Shown: positions 1 to 6,930, numbered from the stretch's first letter. The stretch is DNA of 9,757 bases from Microcaldota archaeon (GCA_027371655.1 DAHXMR010000231.1:1-9757), one strand, 5' to 3'. Numbers and translations are program-made. Notes: a model not told the origin generated them from the sequence alone.

Positions 1-1
1 A

Positions 2-74
2 GTGGTGGGCGCGGTTTCGGGCGTGCTTCCCGCGATGCGCGCAAGCGGGTTGAAGCCCGTGGACGCGATACGGC
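2..74 (+). repeat. 73-bp inverted copy of the permease 3' end
   Basis: Bases 2 to 74 are the exact reverse complement of bases 1768 to 1840, which encode the C-terminus of the minus-strand permease gene at 1763..2998. Base by base, position k pairs with position 1842-k. The match fails at position 1 and again at position 75, where the permease would run into its last Gln codon and TAA. Read on the plus strand from base 2, the copy encodes the permease C-terminus starting VVGAVSGVLPAM, without the normal stop, and reads on out of frame with the PIN gene until TGA at 152..154. The copy therefore ends abruptly at the PIN gene's 5' edge. It could be a chimeric contig end or a real inverted duplication; the sequence alone cannot decide. 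Confidence 0.9.
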
Positions 75-75
75 C

Positions 76-480
76 GTATTCGTCGATTCCTGTGTTTTCG
101 TGGCGTACTACAACGCCCGCGACTCGTTGCATGCGAAGGCCGAGGAGTTTTTGAAGAAGGCTTTCGGCGGCGCGTACGGGGATGTTTTTACCTCCGACTA
201 TGTTTTTGATGAAAGCGTTACCGTCGCCGCGGTGCGGGCGGGTTTCGACAGGGCCGTGGAACTTGGCGAAAAGCTCGCGTCATCCGAGATACGGCTGGTT
301 TCCACAAGCCCGCGGGCATTCGAGCGGGCGTGGGCGCTTTTCAAGAAATACCGCAGGATAAGCTTCACCGATTGCGCGATTTTGGCGGCAATGGAAGAAA
401 ACGGCATAAAAAAACTGCTCTCGTTTGACGCCGGATTCGAAAAAGCCGAGGGAATCGAATTGGTCGGCACGAGCAATTAG
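76..480 (+). CDS. PIN-domain ribonuclease, VapC-like toxin, 5' end lost
   Basis: This encodes a VapC-type PIN-domain endoribonuclease, a family of Mg2+-dependent RNases that usually act as toxins on tRNA or rRNA. Counting from the Val codon at 76, the acidic catalytic set is present: Asp4 in VFVDSCVFVAYY, Glu46 in the VFDES motif, Asp99 in SFTDCAILAAM and Asp118 in LLSFDAGF. The first usable in-frame start is GTG at 100, but that would drop the first catalytic Asp, so the true N-terminus must begin at or before 76. No start codon exists there, because the sequence up to 74 is a copy of the permease 3' end. I read this as a PIN gene whose first few codons were replaced at a junction. No antitoxin gene is visible; one would normally lie upstream, outside the window. 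It converges with the permease gene, leaving only 8 bases between the stops. The PIN assignment is firm; the toxin role is inferred from family. Confidence 0.8.
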   Translation, partial: VFVDSCVFVAYYNARDSLHAKAEEFLKKAFGGAYGDVFTSDYVFDESVTVAAVRAGFDRAVELGEKLASSEIRLVSTSPRAFERAWALFKKYRRISFTDCAILAAMEENGIKKLLSFDAGFEKAEGIELVGTSN

Positions 481-488
481 CCTCTCAA

Positions 489-1730
489 CTATTCATATCT
501 TAGGGCTTCCACGGGGTTCAGCCGCGCGGCTTGCAGTGCGGGCAGCACGCCGGAAAGCATTCCCACCACGAAGGAGAACAATAGCGCGAAGCCGACGAGT
601 TCCGGGGAAATGCGCACTTCCAAAAGGTATACGCCGGCGGCCTGCGCGCCGGCCTGCGCAAGAAGGCTCATCGCAATGCCCATTGCGGCGCCCACCGCCC
701 CGCCTATCAGCCCAAGCAAACCCGATTCTATCATGAATATCGCGGCAATCTGGCTGTTGCGCGCGCCGATGGCCTTCATCGTGCCTATTTCACGCGTGCG
801 CTCCAAAACAGCGGTGTACATCGTGTTCATTATGCCCACGCCGCCCACGAGCAGGGAAATCGATGCGATTGCAAGCACTATCGCCTGCACCACGGAAAGG
901 ATCGTGTTGAACGAGTCCTGAAGCTGCTTGGGCGTCTGCACCGTGAAGTCCTCGTAGTTTTCCTTCACCCCGCGCTCGAGGCGCAATTTGCGCTTGAGTT
1001 CGGCGCCGAGCTTTTCGGTGTCCACCCCCGGAGCGGCCTGCGCGAAAATCGTGTAGTACTCCTTGGAGCCATAAAGGTCCTGCATCGTGTTGAGGGGAAT
1101 GTACATCTGGGTGTCGTCGTAGCGGTTGCCCACGCGCTGTATCGCGCCCACCACGGTAAAGTCCTTTCCCGCTATTTTCAGCTTGTCGCCTACCGCGATT
1201 TTCTTTGAAAAGTGCACGGTATCGTGCGCGAGCAGGTAGCCCACCACGACCGCGTATTTTTCGCCTTCCTTGGGCCAGCGGCCCTCGGTCACCTGATACT
1301 GGGAAAGGCTTTGGAAAACCCGCTTGCCATCCGGGTCGTTTGGAATCCCAAGGATGAACGAGTTCTTGGACTGCCCGCCGAACGAGACGAGGCTTCCCTT
1401 GAATCCCATCCCCGCCGCGCGCTCCACACCGCTTGTCTTCCTTATCGTGTCAAGGTCTTTTTCCAAAAGCTTCGAAGACGAGCTCCCGCCGGCGGCAAGG
1501 GTTGCGAAACTGCTTCCGGGCGTTATTATGACCTTATCCGAGCCCAGCGACTGGAACTGGGAATTGATCGCGTTCTGCAAGCCCTCGCCAAGGGAGAAAA
1601 GCGAGACCACCGCGGCGATGCCGATGAAAATCCCGATCATGGTAAGCAGCGTGCGCGTGCGCCTGTGCGAAAAGCTGCTCAACGCTATTGCGAAAAAATC
1701 CGCGTATTTCCCCAAACCGCCACCAGCCAT
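489..1730 (-). CDS. MacB/FtsX-type ABC transporter permease (paralogue 1)
   Basis: Integral-membrane subunit of a MacB/LolCE-type (type VII) ABC system, which uses cytoplasmic ATP hydrolysis to drive mechanical work across the membrane without moving substrate through it. The 413-residue protein shows the family layout. TM1 lies at about residues 27-49 (RTLLTMIGIFIGIAAVVSLF), followed by an extracellular MacB periplasmic-core-like domain at about 52-270. Three C-terminal helices lie at about 277-303, 330-358 and 376-398, with the conserved cytoplasmic ERTREIGTMKAIGAR motif at 310-324. I chose ATG at 1730; an in-frame TTG at 1745 would add five residues but is a weaker start. It lies 32 bases behind the stop of the paralogous permease, so it is the last gene of the operon with the ATPase and the beta-sandwich protein. 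The two permeases may form a heterodimer, which is inference. Substrate unknown. The family call is secure. Confidence 0.92.
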   Translation of the reverse strand: MAGGGLGKYADFFAIALSSFSHRRTRTLLTMIGIFIGIAAVVSLFSLGEGLQNAINSQFQSLGSDKVIITPGSSFATLAAGGSSSSKLLEKDLDTIRKTSGVERAAGMGFKGSLVSFGGQSKNSFILGIPNDPDGKRVFQSLSQYQVTEGRWPKEGEKYAVVVGYLLAHDTVHFSKKIAVGDKLKIAGKDFTVVGAIQRVGNRYDDTQMYIPLNTMQDLYGSKEYYTIFAQAAPGVDTEKLGAELKRKLRLERGVKENYEDFTVQTPKQLQDSFNTILSVVQAIVLAIASISLLVGGVGIMNTMYTAVLERTREIGTMKAIGARNSQIAAIFMIESGLLGLIGGAVGAAMGIAMSLLAQAGAQAAGVYLLEVRISPELVGFALLFSFVVGMLSGVLPALQAARLNPVEALRYE

Positions 1731-1762
1731 GTGCAAACCAACCAAAACGAAAACAAAATCCG

Positions 1763-2998
1763 TTACTGCCGTATCGCGTCCACGGGCTTCAACCCGCTTG
1801 CGCGCATCGCGGGAAGCACGCCCGAAACCGCGCCCACCACGAAGGCGAAGGCAAGCGCGCCCAAAAACAATTCGGGCGAAAACGCCGCCTTGAAAATGTC
1901 GGAGCCAAGCGCAATCGATGCCGCCTTTTCAGCGGCAAGCGCAATCAGAACCCCGAGGATAACCCCGATGATTCCGCCAAGCATCCCAAGCAACCCGGAC
2001 TCGATGAGGAATATCGCGGCAATGTCGCTGTTGCGGCCGCCCACGGCCTTCATTATCCCGATTTCGCGCGTGCGCTCGACCACCGAGGTGTACATCGTGT
2101 TCATTATGCCTATTCCGCCAACCACCAGGGAAATTGCGGCGATGCCCACAAGCACCGCCTGGAGCACGCTGAAAATCGAGGACAGCGCGCCCGCAAGCTG
2201 TTCGGAGGTCGTGACCGCGAAGTCCTCCTCGCCCGCCTTTTCCCCCCGCTTGTCCCTCAGCTTGCGCTTTATCTCGTTTGCCAAATCGGAGGGGGAAACT
2301 CCGTCCTCGGCCTGCGCGACTATCATCGAAACAATCCCGGGCTGGTTGAACAGGATTCTCGCAGTGTCCTTCGGGATATAAACGCGCGAATCGCGCGCCG
2401 GATCACCCACGCTTTTTGCAACGCCCACAACCTTGAAATCGCTGCCGGCAATCGAAACCGTGTCGCCCACCGCAATCTTGCGCGGAAACGCGTTTTTGGC
2501 AACCCCGCTGCCAAGAACTATTGCAAATCCGTCCGACTTTTTCAAAAGCCTGCCCTGCTCCGCTTCCAACGACCCCATTTCCTCAAACAACCGCTTCCCG
2601 TCGCCGGTGGGCATTCCTGCAATGGGAACAATGCGCACTTCTCCCCCAAACGCGATTTTGTCCTGCTCCAAAAGCGCGGACGCCTCGGCTTTCACCCCGC
2701 GCACTTTTTTCACCAAATCCGCGTCGGCCTCGGTGATCGGGTTCGAAGAGGACGCGCTTGCAAACGGGCTTGCGATGTCTCCCACGGCGGACATCACGGT
2801 GATTTTGTCGAACCCTATTTTCTGGAACTCGCGGTTTATCGTCGCCTGCAATCCCGCGCCAAGGGCGACAAGCGCCACCACAGCCGCGATGCCGATGAAA
2901 ATGCCAATGAGCGTGAGCAGCGTGCGGCGCCTCCTGTGGGAAAAGTTGATGAGGGCAAGCTGGAAGAAGTCTTCAAGCTTGGTCCGGGAAAGCGCCAC
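1763..2998 (-). CDS. MacB/FtsX-type ABC transporter permease (paralogue 2)
   Basis: Second MacB/FtsX-family permease, 411 residues, with the same architecture as its downstream neighbour. TM1 lies at about residues 26-49 (RTLLTLIGIFIGIAAVVALV), an extracellular core domain at about 53-265, and C-terminal helices at about 274-300, 328-356 and 377-398. The ERTREIGIMKAVGGRN motif lies between helices two and three. The termini and helices resemble paralogue 1 closely while the extracellular domains differ, which suggests a tandem duplication with specialisation of the outside part. The start is GTG at 2998 (MALSRTKLEDFF); no in-frame ATG lies upstream near it, and the preceding gene stops at 3035, leaving 36 bases. 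The final 73 bases of sequence, just before its last codons, are repeated in inverted orientation at the left edge of the window. The substrate cannot be read from the sequence. Confidence 0.92.
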   Translation of the reverse strand: MALSRTKLEDFFQLALINFSHRRRRTLLTLIGIFIGIAAVVALVALGAGLQATINREFQKIGFDKITVMSAVGDIASPFASASSSNPITEADADLVKKVRGVKAEASALLEQDKIAFGGEVRIVPIAGMPTGDGKRLFEEMGSLEAEQGRLLKKSDGFAIVLGSGVAKNAFPRKIAVGDTVSIAGSDFKVVGVAKSVGDPARDSRVYIPKDTARILFNQPGIVSMIVAQAEDGVSPSDLANEIKRKLRDKRGEKAGEEDFAVTTSEQLAGALSSIFSVLQAVLVGIAAISLVVGGIGIMNTMYTSVVERTREIGIMKAVGGRNSDIAAIFLIESGLLGMLGGIIGVILGVLIALAAEKAASIALGSDIFKAAFSPELFLGALAFAFVVGAVSGVLPAMRASGLKPVDAIRQ

Positions 2999-3034
2999 GA
3001 AAAACCGCCACTTATTCCAAGCGGGGGTAGCCGC

Positions 3035-4324
3035 CTATTGCTCCCCGCCCTTTTTGCCCCGGGAAAAAAGCCCCCGCACCGCGGGAAAAGCGTATTTCAC
3101 AAGAAGGTAGAGCGCCACGATTGCGCCGATTGCAACCAGCACGATGTTCGTGCCCTGCGGGCCTTCAAGCTGCACGCGCTGCGCCTCGGCCTCGGAAAAG
3201 ACCGCAAGGACGGGCAGGTACTCCTGCGCATACTCCTTGTTCGCGGAATCGCGGAACGACACGGCAACCGGAAGCCTCAGCGGGAGCGACGCGTTTTTTT
3301 CAACGAAAACGTCGAAGTCCACGGTCTCGTAGTTGTCCGAGCTTATCGTCCCCACGTACGCCTGCGAGGGGGAAAGCAGCTTCACGTCGTTTGCGTCGGG
3401 CGAGAATTGCACCCACACGAGCTTGACTTCCGACAGCCCGTTGTTCACTATCTTGAACGAAACCTTTCCGCGCACCCCGGTCTTGAACACCGTGTCGCTT
3501 GACGCAATCACCTGCAGCTGCGGCGCGCTTGCCACCACAAGCCCCGTGGTCTCGTTGCGCGAATACTGCTTGCCGAGCTTGTCGAAGTAATTGATTTCGA
3601 TGGGGATCTTGTAAGGCCCGCTGTCCGCGCCGGGGGATGCCACCACGTCGAAGGACGCCGAAACGCTTTCGCCCGCGTCCACCGAGGCGATCTTCGCCTC
3701 GCTCGTGCCCCCGACGGGCGTGAACGGGACCTTGTCCCCGGAAACGTCGAGCTTCACGCGCACGTCCTTCAGCGCGATTTTCGCCAAGTTGGCAAGCCGT
3801 ATCGTAACCCGCGCAGTCTGCCCCGGAGCAATCTCGGAAGGGACGGACTCGACCGAGGACACCGCAAGCGTCGCATCGTGGGGCTGCACGAAAATCGGGA
3901 AAACCGCGTCAGACCAAGACGCGCCCGCGCCCCCGGTCTTGTCGCGGCAGCCGAAATTCAGGTCGTTGTATCCCTCGACCGCCCGCTCGTCCACGCGCAC
4001 GTGGTACTTCAGCAAAACCTCGCGCTGCTGCGCGAGCACCCCCAAATCCTGGTAGCCGTCGCCCGCGGAATCAAGTGAAAACGGGAAAGACGGCTGCACG
4101 CGGCACTCCGCCGAAACCGGGTTGTTCCCGAAATTGCTCACCGCAATCCAGATGTCAACGTAATTGCCCGGCTCCGCGGGAAAAGGCGAGTAATAACTCT
4201 CGTTCTTTATGCGCAAAAACCCAAGCGTGCTGGTCGTGCCATAAACCGCCGGAGTCTCCGCGGCAACAAACGAAGAAAGCAAAAACAATCCGATAAACGC
4301 CAAAGCCAAAAAACGCCGTTCCAT
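3035..4324 (-). CDS. Secreted, membrane-anchored beta-sandwich protein (COG1361/CARDB-like)
   Basis: A 429-residue exported protein. Residues 1-22 form a signal peptide (two Arg, then a hydrophobic run ending SSFVAA). The body is a series of beta-rich, CARDB/NEW3-like immunoglobulin-type domains at about 50-145, 150-265 and 268-378, with phrases typical of that fold such as IWIAVSNFGNNPV and VSFKIVNNGLSEV. Residues 393-412 form one transmembrane helix, followed by a basic tail, so the protein should be anchored with its bulk outside the cell. Cys74 and Cys126 could form a disulfide. N-glycosylation sequons occur at Asn41, Asn257 and Asn344. I start at ATG 4324 because GAGAGGG sits six bases upstream; ATG 4330 and a TTG at 4387 are weaker. 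Its place between an ABC ATPase and two MacB-like permeases suggests it is the extracellular partner of that machine, possibly in the role MacA has in bacteria; that role is inference. Confidence 0.8.
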   Translation of the reverse strand: MERRFLALAFIGLFLLSSFVAAETPAVYGTTSTLGFLRIKNESYYSPFPAEPGNYVDIWIAVSNFGNNPVSAECRVQPSFPFSLDSAGDGYQDLGVLAQQREVLLKYHVRVDERAVEGYNDLNFGCRDKTGGAGASWSDAVFPIFVQPHDATLAVSSVESVPSEIAPGQTARVTIRLANLAKIALKDVRVKLDVSGDKVPFTPVGGTSEAKIASVDAGESVSASFDVVASPGADSGPYKIPIEINYFDKLGKQYSRNETTGLVVASAPQLQVIASSDTVFKTGVRGKVSFKIVNNGLSEVKLVWVQFSPDANDVKLLSPSQAYVGTISSDNYETVDFDVFVEKNASLPLRLPVAVSFRDSANKEYAQEYLPVLAVFSEAEAQRVQLEGPQGTNIVLVAIGAIVALYLLVKYAFPAVRGLFSRGKKGGEQ

Positions 4325-4376
4325 ACGCATCCCTCTCAAAACAACAAAAACCAAACAAACGGAAAAATGCAGCCGC

Positions 4377-5088
4377 TTATTCCTCAATCATTCCATCACG
4401 GAGCCTTACGACGCGGTGCGCAAAACCTGCGACGTGCGCGTCGTGCGTGACCAACACAATAGTCTTGCCCTCTTCATTAAGCTTTTTCAAAAGCGCCATG
4501 ACCTCCTCCCCCGTCTTCGAGTCCAAATTCCCCGTGGGCTCGTCCGCCAAAATCACCTGCGGATTCACCACCAACGCGCGGGCGATTCCCACCCGCTGCT
4601 GCTCGCCCCCCGAAAGCTCCGACGGCTTGTGGTCCATCCTCTTGCCAAGCCCCACCTTCTCCAAAAGCGCAACCGCCTTCCTGCGCCGGGCGTCGGGGGC
4701 GATGCCCTGGAAGACCTCCGGGAGCATCACGTTCTCGACCGCGTCAAGGGAATTTATGAGGTTGAAGCGCTGGAAAACAAAACCGATCTTGCGGCCCCGC
4801 ACCTCGGCCAGGTCGCTTTCGGTCATCTCCGCAATGTTCCTGCCCGCCAAAAAAAATCTTCCCAGAAGAAGGCAGGTCAAGGCACCCGACAAGGTGCATC
4901 ATCGTGCTCTTGCCGCTTCCCGAGGGTCCCATAATCGCGACGAACTCGCCCTCGTAAATCCGCAAATCCACGTCCTTGAGGGCCTCCACGCGCAAGCCCT
5001 CCCCGTCGCCGTAAACCTTGCACACCCCCTTCAACTCGATGACAACGGGGCAGGTATTAGGGGCGCAGCGCGCCTTCCGCAAAACCAT
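4377..5088 (-). CDS. LolD/MacB-type ABC transporter ATPase, split by a frameshift
   Basis: Cytoplasmic ATP-binding subunit for the two downstream MacB-like permeases. Removing one base rebuilds a 236-residue protein, the usual length for LolD/MacB ATPases. It then has Walker A GPSGSGKST at 54-62, the Q-loop in FVFQRFNL (Gln106), the signature LSGGEQQRV at 158-166, Walker B VILADEPTGNLD at 178-189 and the switch histidine in VTHD (His215). The break is at the run of eight A at 4849..4856 (eight T on the coding strand). With eight, the frame reads GKIFFGGQEHC and loses the family pattern; with seven it reads GKIFLAGRNIAEM, which fits. The N-terminal frame starts with ATG at 5088. Nothing else is decayed, so a homopolymer miscount or very recent slippage mutation is likelier than an old pseudogene. 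Transcriptional slippage on the T8 tract is possible but unproven. It is the first gene of the operon. Confidence 0.9.
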
Positions 5089-5175
5089 TCAAATCAGCAA
5101 AACAAGCATAATCAAGCCATCGTTTTAAACCTTGCAAACGCAAAAAACTGGGAAAGCAAAACAAGGCGACCGCAC
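5089..5175. promoter_or_regulatory. Divergent promoter region between the ABC operon and rqcH
   Basis: This 87-base gap separates two divergently transcribed genes and is more AT-rich than the coding sequence around it. The best TATA-like box is TTTTAAA at 5123..5129, nearly palindromic, so it could serve either strand. It lies about 35 bases from the ATPase ATG at 5088 and about 47 bases from the rqcH ATG at 5176, both workable for an archaeal promoter with a short leader. No operator repeat is evident. The box is seen; promoter activity is inferred. Confidence 0.4.
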
Positions 5176-6231
5176 ATGCTGCAAAAAATGTCCAACCTCG
5201 ACTACCACTTCGTTGCTGGCGAGCTGAAGGGGATTGAAGGCGCGAGGCTCAACAAGATATACGAGCTGACGCCCGGCGTGCTGCGGTTCAAGTTCACAAA
5301 AGAAGGAAACGACTACCACATCCTGACCGAGCTTGGCGTGCGCATGCACCTCACCTACCGGCTTGAGGAGGCGCCCAAGGCGCCGACTTCTTTTGCAATG
5401 TTTTTGCGCAAGAACCTGGAGAACGCACGGCTTGTGGGAGTTGAGCAGCTGAACTTCGACCGCCTCGTTGCCCTGCGGCTGCAAAAAGAAAAAGATTTTC
5501 TCCTTGTTTTCGAAATGTTCGCCAAAGGCAACCTTCTCCTGTGCGACGCGGACTACAAAATATTGCAGCCCTACCGCAAAGAGGAAAAAAGCGGAAGGCT
5601 TTTGCAAACGGGGCAGAAATTCGAATTGCCCCCAAAAACAAAATTGCTTCCCGCGGAGCTTTCACTTGCCGAAATCGAAAAACTGGAGGGAAAAACTGCT
5701 GACGCGCTTGCAAGCGCGGTGAGCCTTGCGCCGCTTTACATAAAGAACGCCCTCGCAATCGCGGGCGTGGAAGAAAACGCGGAAATTTCCACCCTGCCCG
5801 CAGGGCAGCGGGAGAAAATACTGCGCGAAATCCAAAAAACCGCCGCCAATGCGGCGCCAACTGTTTACTACAGCGAAAGCGGGCTGCCTGTCGGTTTTTG
5901 CTGTGTTGAACTCAAGAAACCGCTTGGCGCTGCCAAGAAATTTGAAACCCTCTCTAAAGCGTTGGATGAATACTACTCGAACGCAAGCGCGGTGCAGCCC
6001 CTAACCGAAAAGCAAAAAGCAACTGGAGCCCCAGGCGCAACCGCTAAAGAGCTTGAAAAGTTGGAGCGCTCGCTTGCAATGCAGAAAGCGTCCCTTTTAG
6101 CGGTGGAAAAAGAGGCGGGGGAATTGAAGGCCAAGGGAGACGCAATTTACGCTAATTTTGAGAAAGCCGACGAATTGATTGCAAACGCCAGGAAGAAGAA
6201 CGAAAAAAAGGCAACCATTGAGGCCGCCTGA
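5176..6231 (+). CDS. RqcH/NFACT-family protein lacking the C-terminal NFACT-R domain
   Basis: N-terminal half of RqcH (Rqc2/NEMF/FbpA family, Tae2 in archaea). This factor binds stalled 60S/50S-type subunits with peptidyl-tRNA and recruits Ala-tRNA for tailing of the stuck chain. The 351 residues include NFACT-N at about 8-140, with the PTSFAMFLRKNL segment at 70-81 and the conserved Asp95-Arg96 pair in LNFDRLVAL, the pair implicated in tRNA contact in the family. A helix-hairpin-helix-like region follows at about 175-235. The first coiled-coil helix begins near 293 (KELEKLERSLAMQKASL) and ends at 351. Full-length homologues are near 550-700 residues and end with NFACT-R, which is missing. 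Single-base changes at the A7 run near 6203..6209 would not extend the frame beyond about 6267, so a simple frameshift does not explain it. Start ATG 5176; ATG 5188 is an alternative. The frame is open much further upstream, but that stretch is antisense to the ABC gene. Confidence 0.88.
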   Translation: MLQKMSNLDYHFVAGELKGIEGARLNKIYELTPGVLRFKFTKEGNDYHILTELGVRMHLTYRLEEAPKAPTSFAMFLRKNLENARLVGVEQLNFDRLVALRLQKEKDFLLVFEMFAKGNLLLCDADYKILQPYRKEEKSGRLLQTGQKFELPPKTKLLPAELSLAEIEKLEGKTADALASAVSLAPLYIKNALAIAGVEENAEISTLPAGQREKILREIQKTAANAAPTVYYSESGLPVGFCCVELKKPLGAAKKFETLSKALDEYYSNASAVQPLTEKQKATGAPGATAKELEKLERSLAMQKASLLAVEKEAGELKAKGDAIYANFEKADELIANARKKNEKKATIEAA

Positions 6232-6263
6232 AGGCCGTTTGCCCGCGACCATGCGGCAACCAA

Positions 6264-6296
6264 AATAGTAATAAATCAAGTAATACTTACTATTAC
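6264..6296. promoter_or_regulatory. Operator-like GTAATA repeats upstream of the VapB antitoxin
   Basis: The hexamer GTAATA occurs at 6268..6273 and 6280..6285, exactly 12 bases apart, and its reverse complement TATTAC at 6291..6296. Seen another way, AATAGTAA at 6264..6271 pairs with TTACTATT at 6287..6294 as an 8-bp inverted repeat. The array is AT-rich inside GC-rich surroundings and ends 11 bases before the antitoxin ATG, so it overlaps the expected promoter. AbrB-type antitoxins bind such repeats to repress their own operon; autoregulation here is inferred from that knowledge. Confidence 0.6.
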
Positions 6297-6307
6297 CGGT
6301 GGTAAGA

Positions 6308-6550
6308 ATGGTCTATGTTGCCGTAAACGTGAATGAAAAGGGGCAGATAGTCATTCCCAAGGTTTTCCGGGATTCCTTCGGCATACGGCCGGGGGAATCC
6401 GTGCTGGTCGGCGAAAAAAACGACTCGCTTGTGATAGAGCGCAGGATGACCCGCGCCGAGTTTGCAAAGGCCCTGCAGGATTTTCCCAAGTGGAAAAACG
6501 TCAAGGTCGACTCCGACAAGGACTACGAAGAGGAGATGCTTGCGCGATGA
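6308..6550 (+). CDS. VapB-type antitoxin, AbrB/MazE swapped-hairpin fold
   Basis: An 80-residue AbrB/SpoVT-family antitoxin. Residues 1-47 carry the swapped-hairpin DNA-binding fold, recognisable in VNEKGQIVIPKVFRDSFGIRPGE followed by a VLVGEK strand turn (written here in two parts of one motif at residues 8-37). Residues 48-80 form a charged tail (EFAKAL, then an acidic end) of the kind that wraps around and inhibits the PIN toxin. The start is ATG 6308, because GGTGG lies six bases upstream; an in-frame GTG at 6299 overlaps that site. Its stop TGA shares bases with the toxin start (ATGA at 6547..6550), so the two are translationally coupled, antitoxin first, as is standard. It probably represses the pair through the GTAATA repeats just upstream. 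Confidence 0.9.
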   Translation: MVYVAVNVNEKGQIVIPKVFRDSFGIRPGESVLVGEKNDSLVIERRMTRAEFAKALQDFPKWKNVKVDSDKDYEEEMLAR

Positions 6551-6930
6551 ATTACGCGGATGCGAACATCATAATCTACGCTTTTGTCGACGACGGAGAA
6601 AAGGGCGGCGCGTGCCGTGCCCTTTTGGAATTCGAAGACCTTGCGACAAGCGTCCTTTCCCTTGACGAAATCGCATTCAAGATAGGGAAACTTTCCAAGG
6701 AAAAAGCCGTTGCGGCGGTCCGCCTGCTGTCGAACTCGCCCAACATAAGCCTGGTTCCCGTACTGCCTGAGGACGCCCGCGCTTTCGCCGAGCTTCTGGA
6801 AGGGGGGTTTGCGCCGCGGGACGCCATCCACGCGCTGTGCGCAAAAAAAGCGGGCTGCCGCAAATTCTACTCGGAAGACAAGGACTTCAAGAGGCTTAAA
6901 GGGATCAAAACCATAGTCCCCTGGCAATAG
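6547..6930 (+). CDS. VapC-type PIN-domain toxin
   Basis: A 127-residue PIN-domain endoribonuclease and partner of the preceding AbrB-type antitoxin. The catalytic acids are in place: Asp5 in NYADANIIIYAF, Glu41 in LSLDEIAFKIG, Asp92 in APRDAIHALCA, and Asp111/Asp113 in YSEDKDFKRL. Family members cleave tRNA or rRNA and slow growth when the antitoxin is degraded; the target here is unknown. ATG at 6547 overlaps the antitoxin stop by four bases (ATGA). It is unlike the left-edge PIN protein outside the catalytic motifs, so the two are not a recent duplication. The position right behind a truncated RqcH gene suggests that the toxin-antitoxin module may have arrived in, or caused loss of, the 3' part of that gene; this is inference. 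Confidence 0.9.
   Translation: MNYADANIIIYAFVDDGEKGGACRALLEFEDLATSVLSLDEIAFKIGKLSKEKAVAAVRLLSNSPNISLVPVLPEDARAFAELLEGGFAPRDAIHALCAKKAGCRKFYSEDKDFKRLKGIKTIVPWQ

Noticed and set aside
100..102. GTG at 100 as the start of the left PIN protein
   Set aside because: It would remove the first catalytic Asp (codon 85-87) and the first beta strand, which are clearly present in frame upstream.
1688..3502. A 604-codon plus-strand open frame, with others at 1212..2381 and 2433..3110
   Set aside because: They lie antisense to the two permease genes and the beta-sandwich gene. The translations are rich in His, Arg and Pro with no domain pattern, as expected from the reverse strand of GC-rich genes.
4447..5175. 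A 5' extension of the RqcH frame reaching back to 4447
   Set aside because: The extension is antisense to the ABC ATPase, whose motifs are unmistakable. RqcH homology begins only near 5176-5190.
5125..5860. Minus-strand open frames opposite rqcH
   Set aside because: They are Phe/Arg/Pro-rich shadows of the rqcH codons with no recognisable fold.
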